From Macrolepiota albuminosa (taxonomy: Eukaryota > Basidiomycota > Agaricomycetes > Agaricales > Agaricaceae), in assembly GCA_027475525.1 (NCBI GenBank), contig JAMWFC010000133.1:124001-188000 (forward strand): a DNA stretch of 64,000 nucleotides. The letters are read 5' to 3'. The notes under the pieces were generated by a model. That model was given only the letters and a program-made list of their open reading frames with translations, had not been told where the DNA came from and made no database searches. Both the position numbers and the translations under genes were made by a program. Positions 34,188-44,353 of the stretch are shown piece by piece; the first letter of the stretch is position 1, and the number at the start of each line of letters is the position of its first letter.

Positions 34188-34853
34188 GTATCCTGCCCTC
34201 TTGTTCTTCCTCTTCCTCTTCCTCTTCATCCTCGTCCTCATCCTCGTCCTCCTGCTCCTTCTGTTGACGATAGGTACCAGGAGGAGGTTGACCAATATAG
34301 GTCACCCGTTTTGGCTTCTTGGAATTTGGCGACGGACCAGACAAATCTCCTGCCGCTGGAGGACTCGGTCGTTTTCTCTTCTTCGGAATCGGTGATGGAC
34401 CAGACAAATCTCCTGCTTCCGGCCTATGACCTATCCGGTCTTCTCGTGCCGGTGCCATTGACAGACCGGCCTTGGTCAACGGATCAGGTTGTTCTTTGCC
34501 CTCACTTGGTTCTTCCCCCCTTCCGCTCCTCTGGGTCCATTTCTTCGCAGCGTCCTTCAACCGCCTGGTCATATCCTCGTCAGAAAGCTTGCTCTGGAGT
34601 AGCGGGATAACTTTGTTGATGAAACTTCTCCTGGCATCAAGGAGGAGTTTCTTGTCATCCTTGACGTCCCTAACCTTGAACCACATGTCAATCTACAGGA
34701 CGACTATTAGTGCATGTCTATTAGGCAGGAGTGCTTGTATCTTACCAGGTCCTTCTGCTGTGCTTTGAGTTGTCGCAGGTCTCCTCTGAGAGCAAGGTAT
34801 AATACTCGAACATCCGCGTCAACGACCTGTTGGTGGAGTTCTTTGTTAGACAT
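34188..34853 (-). CDS. basic/acidic nuclear-type protein, partial (cargo gene)
   Basis: Exon 1 (34853-34746, 36 codons, MSNKELHQQVVDADV) is joined to exon 2 from 34692 by a 53-nt GTAAGA-TAG intron that keeps phase. The N-terminal 110 residues look helical. Two copies of an AGDLSGPSP plus basic cluster (KKRKRP, KKPKR) follow, resembling nuclear localisation signals. Then comes a run of about 20 glutamate and aspartate residues before the gap. There is no stop in what is visible. It lies inside the proposed KDZ element next to its right subterminal array. I do not recognise the family; a DNA- or chromatin-associated role is only a guess from composition. Confidence 0.55.
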
Positions 34854-34989
34854 GGCGGATGGAGGATTAAAGAAACGGACAAGAACTTTACACGAAGCAA
34901 GTTCTGAAAATAGATATCATGTGACCCTGTTTAAATTACAAAAGAAGTTTGATTTATTGCTTGACAAAACCTTACTTTGTTTATCTTAC

Positions 34990-35760
34990 AGTTTAGTAAA
35001 TAACAATTAGCTAAGCAGGTCAAAAATTGCAAATGTCTTAATGTTTATTGCACTAAGCAGGAGTCAAACCCACCTACTGCAACACACAATGAACACCAAT
35101 GGATAATATTCCACTAGACCATCAATGCTTACTGTACACTGCTATAGTCTAAATAGATATCATGTCACTCTGTTTAAATTAGGACCTTACTTTGTTTATT
35201 ATACTGTGTAGTAAATAACAATTAGCTAAGCAGGTCAAAAATTGCAAACGTTTTAATGTTTATTGCACCAAGCAGGAGTCGAACCCACCTACTGCAACAT
35301 ACAATGAAGACCAATAGATAATATTTCACTAGATTATCGATGCTTACTGTACACTGCTATAGTCTAAATAGATATCATGTCACTATGTTTAAATTAGGAC
35401 CTTACTTTGTTTATCATACTGTGTAGTAAATAACAATTAGCTAAGCAGGTCAAAAATTCTAAACAGTTTGACGTAAATGCACTAGTAGGAATCGAACCCG
35501 TCTACTGCAAGACATAAAAAAGACCAATAGACCACCGATGCTTGCTGTACATTGCTATGATGTAAATAAACATCAGTCTAATATTCTGTGTGTGGTCAAA
35601 AATTTTTGAGTTCGATGTCAATGCACTAGGGGGAGTCAAACCCACCTATTGCAAGATACAAGGGATACCAATTGGAAATATTCCACTACACCACAGACGC
35701 TTCATGTATAATGCTATGGTGTAAATCAATATCAGTCTAATATTCCACTACAAACCATGG
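34990..35760 (-). repeat. right subterminal array of tRNA-like units
   Basis: No gene is seen. Four minus-strand tRNA-like units lie at 35050-35130, 35265-35344, 35479-35542 and 35622-35702. Each has a box-B-like motif (GGGTTCGACTCCTGC and variants) and a box-A-like GGTCTAGTGGAATATT or decayed form. The first three repeat with a period near 215 bp, together with an AT-rich spacer (TAAATAACAATTAGCTAAGCAGG). Spacers include TAATTGTTATTTAC, also present at the left side near 7450, so both subterminal regions share origin. Confidence 0.6.
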
Positions 35761-36427
35761 TTTTCCTCTTTCCTGTATACTTCTATGGTGTAAATAAATA
35801 TCAGTCTAATATTGTCAATTCAATACAGATGCACCAGTTGCAGTAAAATCTCTATCCATTCAAATTCTGTATGGGTCCATTTGTGCACTACATGAACACC
35901 GTCCTGACTTGTAGCAAGCGCCTGTGGTACAATGGAATATTCATCAATTGATATTTCATATTGTGCACAAGAAGTGGGTTCAACTCCTACTAGTTCACAT
36001 TATATAATAGCAGCAGGCCACTGACGTCCGCTAGCATCATGAATTTGATCCATTGAAAACTCCAGAGATTTCTGCAGTGGCATAAAATGGACGAGTTTGC
36101 GCATGTGGTCATTCCAGTGCTCATGACCAGTTGATAATACACTGTGGCGGGCTACCTTTGTGCTGGTCTTTGTAAAAAAGGTAGTCAGCCCTAGTGTATC
36201 GTCACTTGTCATGTGAACTGGAATGATTTCATGTGTCAACTCCTCCATCCTTTCTCGTTTCAGTAATTCCTAGAGTTTTGGTCAGATCCACTACCACAGG
36301 CGCATACTCCAGGTCAGTGCGATGTATATGTAGAGCAAAAATGCACCCATATAAAAACACAGCATTAGTCCCTGTTAAGGTGAAGTAGGAGTAGAACCCA
36401 CCACTGTACACAATATTGAATATCAAT

Positions 36428-36581
36428 AAATGAATATTCCACTGAACCACTGGGACTGGTTGCACCGCTGACATCAGCTGGCTCACATGCCGACGTCAGC
36501 TACCAAATGAATATTCCACTGAACCACTGGGACTGGTTGCACCGCTGACATCAGCTGGCTCACATGCCGATGTCAGCTACC
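36428..36581. repeat. exact 77-bp tandem duplication
   Basis: 36428-36504 matches 36505-36581, apart from the trailing junction bases. Confidence 0.8.
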
Positions 36582-36590
36582 ATCCGCTAC

Positions 36591-36614
36591 TGTCCGCTGG
36601 CATGCCAGCGGACA
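36591..36614. repeat. 24-bp perfect palindrome, right terminal repeat
   Basis: Same half-site (TGTCCGCTGGCA) as at 6357-6380. Confidence 0.75.
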
Positions 36615-36691
36615 GCGGACACTCATGCACCCTCTTCTGCCCTTCCCCATCTTTCTCCCCAGTGCCATCCTCTCCACTCCCCACACTACCT

Positions 36692-36845
36692 CACACGCCA
36701 CCCCCGTCCACCACATGCACCCCGCTTCCCTCCTCCCCCCTGACCTGACGTCCGACGTCTGCTACGTCCACACGCCACCCCCGTCCACCACATGCACCCC
36801 GCTTCCCTCCTCCCCCCTGACCTGACGTCCGACATCTGCTACGTC
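36692..36845. repeat. 77-bp tandem duplication
   Basis: 36692-36768 is repeated at 36769-36845, apart from one or two bases at the join. Confidence 0.8.
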
Positions 36846-37301
36846 TGCTGGGGTACCAGCGGACACCCACGCTCCTCCCCTTCCCCCTTCCCCCTCTTTC
36901 TCCCCACCCCCATCCCTCTTCCGCCACCCCCCACGCTCTCCGAGATGCCACCCCATGCAGCGGACACCCACGCACCCCGTTTCCGTCTCTTCCGCCCTGA
37001 TGCCAGACAATGCCACACAATGCCGGACGATGCCGGGGGTTGCCGACGGATTCCTGTGGATGCTGACAGATGCATGACGGATGCCGACGGATGCCAGCGG
37101 GTCACGACAGCTGCCGACAAACTCCGACGGATGCCAGCTGATGGCTGCTGATGCCAACACCCCTTTCAGGCCACAAAAACTCTTTTGAGAGGTATGCCAC
37201 CCTCCTTCCACCTCAAAAAATCCATACGGGAACCTGCGAAAACATAGGTGGGCATCCATTCATTGTGTTATCCGACCTTTGAATCTATCCATTAGTAATG
37301 G

Positions 37302-37381
37302 ACCTGTGGTGCAATGGTTAAATGTGCGTTCTGTTGCTGGAGGCTTTCTCAAGGCCGGGGGTTCAATTCCCCCCCACAGGC
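37302..37381 (+). tRNA. tRNA-like sequence, class II shape, right terminal repeat
   Basis: 80 nt, differing from 5641-5720 at only a few positions. The acceptor (CCTGTGG/CCACAGG) and T stem are unchanged, and the extra-arm stem is kept with a changed loop base. The T loop reads TTCAATT. The anticodon arm again is weak. Confidence 0.4.
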
Positions 37382-38002
37382 ATACGGTGGGCAAGATGAA
37401 GTTACTTTTTTCCTTGGTCCAACCAGACTCCGTGGACCTGCATAGGCCTCTGTGGATGTCTGCTGGTGCCCTGCGCAGGCCTGGGAGGGCCTGCGTAGGT
37501 TTGAGTCCGTCGACGTACGTCTGCGTAGATGTCTGCTGGTGGCTTGCATAGGCCTGCGTAGATTTTCAGGGCCCTTTTGTGGACGTACACTGGTGTCGGG
37601 GGTGGGAAAAGGATGGAAGGGGAGACGCGCAGCCTCGAGTTATTGCGGGGAGGACTGGAGAGGGGAGAGAAGTGGGGAACCTCGAGGAGGGTTTATTCAT
37701 GCCATGAAGTCCGCCAATGGAGGAGGTTTTCACTCGTGTGCTGATGCCCGCCGGCAGCCGCTGACACACATTGACGTCCGCTAGTGTCCGCTGGCATCTG
37801 CCGGGCCTGCACGTGCATGTGTGTGCCTGCCTTTTATCGATCCACTGGACCGTGTCATACAGCACATTGTGACACGTCCGCGGCTCTGTATTCTATGGCA
37901 CTGTGGGGACTGCTCCACTCCAGTGTAGCGGACTCCGCTGGACACGTATGATACGGCACAAAGCAGGCTCCCGTACAACATATGACACGTACTGTTGTGA
38001 TG

Positions 38003-38123
38003 TCTCTATGTGGTGTTGAAAGAATAGAAACAGTGAAATGAAATAATGTCAGGAGAAATAAGAGAATGAATGGAAGGAGAGTGAAGAGATAAGGAGTGAG
38101 AAAAGGAAGAAATGAGGAGTCCT
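38003..38123 (+). other. spacer with a purine-rich strand
   Basis: From about 38025 to 38122 the plus strand is almost all A and G with few pyrimidines. It lies between the KDZ element end and the copia-3 remnant. No gene is seen. Confidence 0.5.
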
Positions 38124-38771
38124 CTGACAGAGTGCCTCCTATACATAGCCATTGCGACTTGACTGGACATTGCATTTGTGGTACAACAACTATCCCAATT
38201 CCTTGAAAACTACGACAGATCACATTGGAACACTGGCATACAGCTGCTATGCTACCTAAAAGGGACACAAGACCTTAAGTTACGACTAGAGGGCCCCTCT
38301 ATTGTACTGCAAGAGTTCACTGATGCCGACTGGGCAAGCTGCCTTGACACTAGACAAAGTATAAGCAGATACACATGGTCTCTTGGCACGGGTGCAGTAT
38401 CTTGGTCAGTACGGAAGCAGAAGACGGTAGCAACGTCCTCGTGCGAGGCTGAGTACATGGCAGCTTATGAATCGACTAAGGAATGCATCTGGCTACGCAT
38501 GCTGATGAAAGCGCTGGGCTGGGACTTCACCAAAAAACTAACCACCCTCTTCTGCGACAACAAGGTGGCAATATCATTGTCGGAAGACCTCACGGCTCAT
38601 GCAAGAGTCAAACACTTTGACATCAAATATCATTTCATCCAAGAACGAGTACAATCAGGCGAGATTATCATTAAATACATCAACACACAAGATAACATCG
38701 CCGATATGTTCACAAAGGCCTTACCAAAGCCCCTGTTCACACGTCTCTGCCAAATACTCAGTGTTTCCTAA
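38124..38771 (+). pseudogene. copia-3 RT end and RNase H (5'-truncated)
   Basis: Starts in the RT connection: LLYIAIAT, then a TGA and LDIAFVVQQLSQF where the family reads ATRPDIAF, so CGACCG became TGACTG. RNase H follows (FTDADWASCLDTRQSISRY, SSCEAEYMA, LFCDNKVAISLSED, HFDIKYHFIQERV), ending KALPKPLFTRL. The catalytic acidic residues DAD, E in CEAEY and D in CDN are visible. Upstream RT, integrase and gag are missing. A purine-rich tract and the 3' LTR follow directly. Confidence 0.85.
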
Positions 38772-38829
38772 CAACACCACGACTCCTACGTGAGAAGGAG
38801 TGACCAACCTGGTTTGTGGTAAGGAGGAG

Positions 38830-39182
38830 TGTTGGGACATCACAAATGTGAAGATGTGAAGTGACAGTATGAAAGAGTACCATGAACCATTGTCAGGGAT
38901 ACAGTGGCCGTCTGCTTTGTCTGATAGAACACATATATCAAGGACTCAATAGCTAGAGTACCCTCAGTTCCGTTTACACGCTACTGAGGGTACGTTACAC
39001 AATTTACTACAACATAAACTCACACTAATGATACTCATACCTAGATTGATTACTTACTACGTGTTATTCTAGGTACACAAATATAGTTCCGTTTACACGC
39101 TACTGAGGATTGATTACTTACTACGTATTATTCTAGGTCCGGACAACGGTTTGACCTCATACTTAGTGTCACAGTTCTAACA
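38830..39182 (+). repeat. copia-3 3' LTR
   Basis: Begins TGTTGGGACATC directly after the polypurine tract GGTAAGGAGGAG and ends ...GTTCTAACA, 353 bp. An internal direct repeat (GTTCCGTTTACACGCTACTGAGG, about 116 bp apart) is present. No partner LTR is in the window, so the 3' end could be 13 bp further on. Confidence 0.65.
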
Positions 39183-39513
39183 TCACAGTTCTAACAGTAG
39201 TCATCATTGGAATGTTGATGAAGGGATGATGACACACTAGAAATGTTACACAGAACTTTGAAGTCAACATGCAGAAGGGAGAGTTACTCCTTATCAATGT
39301 CAAAGGTTGAATTCGGCGAGAGCATCACATTAGAATTACATAATTACAAGTTAATGTCTGGATTGGACGTACATACAAAGCAAGGTCCTAAATGAACTCT
39401 AATTTTACAGTGACACATCACTCTTATCAGGGAGAAATCGGTGATTGATGATAAAAAAGAACCAGGATTGCAAACAATTGACATCAATATCTTTCTATAA
39501 AGTGATGTGGTAC
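39183..39513. other. spacer, nothing recognised
   Basis: AT-rich sequence without an open frame, repeat or motif that I can support. Confidence 0.5.
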
Positions 39514-39625
39514 TAAGGCTCCAACCGTTTAGTTTTTGTTTACAACTTGGAGTAAATTAAACAAACACAGTAAACAAACGGTAAACAAATGGTTTACAAA
39601 CAGTTTACAGCCTCAAAATGAGATA
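39514..39625 (-). repeat. hAT terminal region with subterminal repeats
   Basis: Downstream of the hAT stop, GGCTCCAACCGTTTAG is followed by at least five GTAAAC/GTTTAC motifs in both orientations within 80 bp. Short repeated motifs next to the ends are typical of hAT elements, where the transposase binds. The exact end and target duplication are not visible. Confidence 0.5.
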
Positions 39626-39669
39626 TATTTCGTTGAACTTGTCAAAGTATACAATACTAAATGAATCAT

Positions 39670-40313
39670 CTAATTGAGACATGGCTGCATCTTCGTGGTG
39701 GTGAATTTGAGCAACCCCTGCTTAATCCAACACTTGGTCATCATTGCAGACATGATTGTTGTAGCCCGAAGTGAAGATTGGACATCAGTGCACAAATGAC
39801 GGGACTTTGAGAAGAGACGTTCGACAGAAACACTCGTGCCTGGGATAGCCAGAAAATCTTGTGCCATGAGAGCAATCACTGGAAATTCATGGTGATACAG
39901 CTTGAAGTTCAAAGATTTCAGTGAGGCCCATGTGACGTTATATCCAACTAACCTTCCACCAAAGTAACGGAGTGTTTGGATCACCACGCCCAAACACCTT
40001 GTGTGCAACAAAAAATCTTTCGAGCTCACCAACCATCTCGGAAACAGGTGGAGGGCAAGGGTCTTCAACACTCGACATACTGACAGTGTCAAGGAATCCA
40101 AGTGGGCGTGGATCATAAGAAGAACTCGGCTTTTGAATTGGTGCTGGTATATGATTTTTTGCATATTCACCATATACGTGCTTGAAAAGGGTAGAAGCAT
40201 GTTCAGCACTGTCATTTCCAAGCTTTCAAAACCAGGAAATGCCGAGGTAAGGGTGAAGAACTGGAAAAAGTCTACTTTTGTATAAGTACACAAGAAAAGC
40301 CAAATAAGCACGT
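39670..40313 (-). pseudogene. hAT transposase, C-terminal part with dimerisation domain
   Basis: On the minus strand the frame carries the hAT C-terminal dimerisation signature: YHHEFPVIALMAQDFL, then AIPGTSVSVERLFSKSR, then LRATTIMSAMMTKCW. hAT enzymes cut and paste DNA as dimers. The upstream part is separated by the gypsy-2 insertion and lies at 51730-52930. Translation switches frame near 40240, so it is also internally damaged. It ends with a stop at 39670, followed by hAT-type subterminal repeats. Confidence 0.8.
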
Positions 40314-40546
40314 TGTAGCGTAGTCCGCTATGTGGCGTTGGCCACATAGCTTTACTTACTGTATAGTAGTAAATATTATATTATATTTATTATAATATAA
40401 TATTATTTACATTAGTATATAATTAGTTTACCCTGCTGCTTACAAAGCAGCTTATTTTTGTGTTGTACTTCATAGTCAATAGACCGGACTGGTCTGATTC
40501 TGTGCAGTGTGAACACTAAGCTCACAATTCCTGTAACTTCGTTACA
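40314..40546 (+). repeat. gypsy-2 5' LTR
   Basis: 233 bp, TG...CA. It contains a GGCGTTGGCCACATAG hairpin near the start and an AT palindrome-rich stretch (TAATATAATATTA) in the middle. Confidence 0.92.
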
Positions 40547-41007
40547 TTTTTTTGAATCCGCCAGCTAGGATCTATTGCCTAGCATCCGACGTCAGTCGTT
40601 GAGTTTGTTGACAGAACTCTATCAGCTTCTCAAGCTTCTCGCACAGCCACACCGTGCAAATTTCAAACAGGGGATCGATGAGTAATCCCATATCTGCAGC
40701 GCCCACTGACGGCGGGCGAAATGCCCACGACCTACGGGGAGACCCAGCAGACACCCAGGACGCGTCAGCGTCCAATGCGGGTCAGGTAAGACCCAAGGCT
40801 CGAGACTGGGGTCAGAGTACCGACCTGGCCGGGAATGAGAGCGAGGCCCAGAGAGCTGAAAGCTCACAGCAGGATGGTCCACAATGCCTCCAGGACAAGA
40901 TGCCCAGGGGATTAACGCCCCCAGCTATGCAGCTGCCAGGAGGACTGCAACGGTCAAGCCAATTGGCTTCCAAAGGACCCCCAGAGGACGGCCAACAGTC
41001 AACCAGC

Positions 41008-41161
41008 GCCTATGGCGCCCCAGGAGACGCCGAGTCGTCAGTACGGACTGGGAGAGCCCTCCCTCCGAGCCGGAGTAGTGGGACGCCTATGGCGCCCCAG
41101 GAGACGCCGAGTCGTCAGTACGGACTGGGAGAGCCCTCCCTCCGAGCCGGAGTAGTGGGAC
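41008..41161. repeat. exact 77-bp tandem duplication in gypsy-2 gag
   Basis: 41008-41084 equals 41085-41161. Confidence 0.9.
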
Positions 41162-42254
41162 CAGGCGGTCCACCGTGGGCTCAATGCCTTTTAAAATGGC
41201 GGAAGCCCGCATAGAGGAGGTACCGGAGGAGGCTGCAAGGCCTGAAGTATCCCACGCAGAAAACCAATTTCCGTGCACACCAGCAGTGGAGGAAGCTCTG
41301 GAGGTTGTAGAGCTTCCAGAGGAGGTGATGGAGTCGTCAAGTGACGACGACGCCGGAGCAGAGGAACAGCGGCTGAAAACCGCGTACACCATGTGCTTGC
41401 AGGTGTTCTGGGACTTACACCCAGAGGTGATGAAATACACCACCCAAGCGCGACTCGAGCGCTACGCGTCAGCCCATATAGTAGCACTTAGGTGACAAGG
41501 GCACAAAGTGCCCAATGTATTCAGTACGAAATATACTGATTTGATGGTGAGAGTGCTCACTATGGAGCTGCAAATGTATGTGCAGCGTAAGGCCACACGG
41601 CAATCGGGGGTCTCGACCCCCTGGAGCCACACGTCTGAGGAATGCTTGGCACGACGCAATCAAGACGTCGGAATCGAGCTAGTGGAGGCACTAGCATGGG
41701 CGCAAGAAGTGCCCGAAGTAAGACCAGTGAGTACTTTTTATACTCCAGCAGGACAAGGGTGGCGTGAGGAGCCCCCGCACATGCGTAACCAAGACCGTAG
41801 GACAGATATGTCAGGTCCGGATGGGCACAATAGTACTGTGCTCAAAGTGGAGAGTGAGGCATCCATGATGCCGCGTGTGCCCATGGCCGAAACGTTGAGC
41901 GACAGAGTCGCGTATCAACGTATGCGCAATGGTGACCTCAGGACTAAGGGACAGTCCCTTATCAACGATCAGGGCATCGTATTTGAGGGCACTAAGCCCA
42001 TTGATGAGATGTGTCGTCAATTTGTCACGCAGGGTCAGGAGAATCAAGCTTCTCCAGGTCCAGGGCGGCGCAACGATCATGATCGAGGAGACTTCCTCGA
42101 TCGAGATGGCGCCACGAGACGTGATGTCCCTGGTAACGGCCAGGATGACGGCCCTAGGTCGATTCCTCGAGACGAGGGCAATTATGCCCACAGTCAAGGA
42201 GGCTCGGGACGTCCTCCGCAAGGTGGACGAGGGAAGTCACTTCCCCATGCCGCT

Positions 42255-42408
42255 GATTTGGCGACTAGATCCCTGGGTCAGCGGGAGGCCATTCGAATGC
42301 ATCGTGAAGCCATGCACGATCGCCTGCATCTAATTTGGCAACTAGATCCCCGGGTCAGCGGGAGGCCATTCAAATGCATTGTGAAGCCATGCATAATCGC
42401 CTGCATCG
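42255..42408. repeat. imperfect 77-bp tandem duplication in gypsy-2 gag
   Basis: 42255-42331 and 42332-42408 differ at several positions, nearly all C/T or G/A. The spacing is the same 77 bases as the exact duplications. Confidence 0.8.
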
Positions 42409-43591
42409 AGTAGTTGATGATGCCCTGGGCGTAACCTTATGGTTACCAGATGGAGTGAAGCTGCGTAAAGCAGACAGTAGGCACATTCGCGCCTATACAG
42501 GCACGTCCAAGTTCAGCGACCTGGAAGATTGGGCGATGGATGTATGCACCCATCTTGCCATGTGCTTATACAGAGGTGACCGTATGGAACGAGAACAAAT
42601 CTTTGTTCTGCCTGAGTTCTTGGCTGGAGAGGCCATGGGTTGGTTTTGACGGGCAGTACTGCACGTCAACCGTGTCCAATATGACTGGACATTTAAAGGA
42701 GTCCTTACAGGACTGTACAATCGATTTGTACACCCCTCAACGCTCCAGGATGCACGGCGGGACTTCCAGTCTGCCAAGTACACCGAGAAGTTGGGAGTAC
42801 AAGGGTTCTATGATACCCTTAATGACCATGCCCAGAACATGGCAGTATACCCGGACGGGTATACAATGCTTGAAACGTTCTTGGATGGCATTCCAGCGGA
42901 CATGCGCCGCTATTTGATATGTGAGGACGGATTGTCCCCAGAAGTCAACGATGTGGAAGAATTTGTGGCATATGCCATCCGGTATGAGCAGTCTCTGAAG
43001 ACTGCTAACCACTACGAACATCGGAGTGGACACAAAGGGGGACCCAGGCGACTACCGCCTGGTGGGACACCCTCACGGGGTCAGCATGTGGGGACCTTCC
43101 TGGCCAAAAAGACTGATTTGGACTGTGACCGCAACACGCAGTTTGTTGTATGCAGAACCCCTGCTGCGAACCAAGGGCAGAGCCGCCCACGCCCAGAGCG
43201 GGCGCCAGACGGAGAACGTCCTAAACCAAGGCCGGACTTCAAGCCGGCCAACCCACTGGGGCAGTCGGGGACTTGTTTTGTGTGTGGCCAACCAGGCCAC
43301 TACGCTACCAACTGCCCTGCGAAGCCAGGAACCCTGAGGAAGGGGTATACACCCCGCACCCACCTTCGAGCTGCACATACTGCAGCCACGAGTGGGAGTG
43401 ATGGAGACGTATCTGCCGATTCTGAGGCAGAGCACCCCACAAACGACCAGGAGCCCCCAGAGGAGGCATCGGGTGCCGAGCCCGAGAGTGTGGTCGTGGA
43501 GGGGGAGGAGTAGGTCACAGTCAACGTATATGACGACGTCTACAACAATGAGTATTACAGTCGTGACAGTGACTCTGAGTGCCTAGCGGCG

Positions 43592-44143
43592 ATGACGGAT
43601 TGGCCGTCCACAAATGATCCCGAATGGAATAACATGGTTTGGATGAAGAAGGTGACCCTTCGTCGTGCAGAGGGCACTTTGCAGCGCCCTACACTGAAAC
43701 GAGCAGACAAGGAGTGCCTGGTCTCATATGTGGACGTAGACGGCCACAAGGCATGGACCCTATGGGACTCTGGGAGTACTACATCGGGCATAACGCCCCA
43801 GTTCGCCCATGTGTACGGAATATCTGTGCAGGAGTTGGATACGCCATTGGCGTTACAGCTGGGCACCGTAGGGAGCCGAGCCATGGTGCAGTATGGGACA
43901 AATGTGAATGTCCAAACGCCAGGCTCACGTAGCCGGGAATACATGGATGTAGCGAACTTCGATCGCTACGATATGATACTGGGAACGCCATTCATGCGGC
44001 GTAACAAAGTCATACTAGACTTTGACCAATGTCAGGTACTAGTGAATGGGAAAGTGATCCCAGCCAAACGAGCAACAGCAGACGACACTGATAATCGTCT
44101 GCGACGTCATCGCACTACGGAGAAACGCAAGGACTCTCCATGA
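43592..44143 (+). pseudogene. gypsy-2 aspartic protease
   Basis: The active-site motif TLWDSGSTTSGI is near residue 60 from the first ATG and the second half-domain motif YDMILGTPFMRR lies about 80 residues later. This is a retropepsin layout. It is in frame with gag apart from the TAG between them. It ends at a TGA at 44141-44143 that reads arginine in context; another TGA follows at about 44327. It would mature the polyprotein. Confidence 0.8.
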
Positions 44144-44353
44144 CTTGGCCGGCGCAGAGTGCCGGCTGTGGAGGATGTGGAGGAGGAAGTGCAGGCTATG
44201 CCTGGACTGAGCGCAGACCACAACGTGGTAATGATGAGCGAGGAGGAGTATCAAGCCTCCAAGAGGAGCAACGAGCGACTAATTGCTCCTGAGATTCGAG
44301 GTGCAAGGCCTCCAGACAAACGCCATTGAAAGGCGAGACGACAGGAGGACTCA

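Larger units (their letters stand above)
4943..38002. mobile_element. large KDZ-type DNA transposon with long terminal inverted repeats (proposed)
   Basis: Both ends start with the same CATCACAAC terminus and stay similar, inverted, for about 2.1 kb. Between them lie the KDZ transposase, an unknown gene downstream of it, a divergent gene upstream and a fourth gene beyond that. Counting the duplicated 14,171 bp once and removing the inserted copia element, the unit would be about 14 kb. Differences between the ends are mostly transitions, as expected of an ageing insertion. I found no convincing target-site duplication: the left flank is gypsy-1 leader and the right flank a copia remnant. The boundaries are seen; that they define one mobile unit is inference. 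Confidence 0.6.
35915..38002 (-). repeat. right long terminal inverted repeat of the KDZ element
   Basis: Inverted counterpart of 4943-7156. The outer end reads CATCACAACAGTACGTGTC on the minus strand against CATCACAACGGTACGTGTC at the left. The differences I compared over the first 250 bp are mostly transitions. It includes a palindrome at 36591-36614, tRNA-like units at 35916-35997 (+) and 36386-36453 (-), the class II tRNA-like sequence, and two 77-bp duplications (36428, 36692). The part at 36000-36380 is better preserved than or different from its left partner. Confidence 0.7.
40654..43513 (+). pseudogene. gypsy-2 Gag with CCHC knuckle
   Basis: The likely start is the ATG at 40678 (MSNPISAAPTDGG). 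A low-complexity N-terminus leads to a charged region, then the gag core (KADSRHIRAYTGTSKFSDLEDW, LPEFLAGEAMGWF, YDTLNDHAQNM). The zinc knuckle CFVCGQPGHYATNC follows. Frame is lost at the 77-bp duplications starting at 41008 and 42255 and at TGA 41493-41495 and 42647-42649. A TAG at 43511-43513 separates gag from protease; C-to-T at a CAG would explain it, but a genuine gag stop is possible. Gag builds the particle. Confidence 0.8.

Noticed and set aside
41929..42333. Second frames overlapping gypsy-2 gag
   Set aside because: Shadows of the gag frame caused by few stops in GC-rich sequence.
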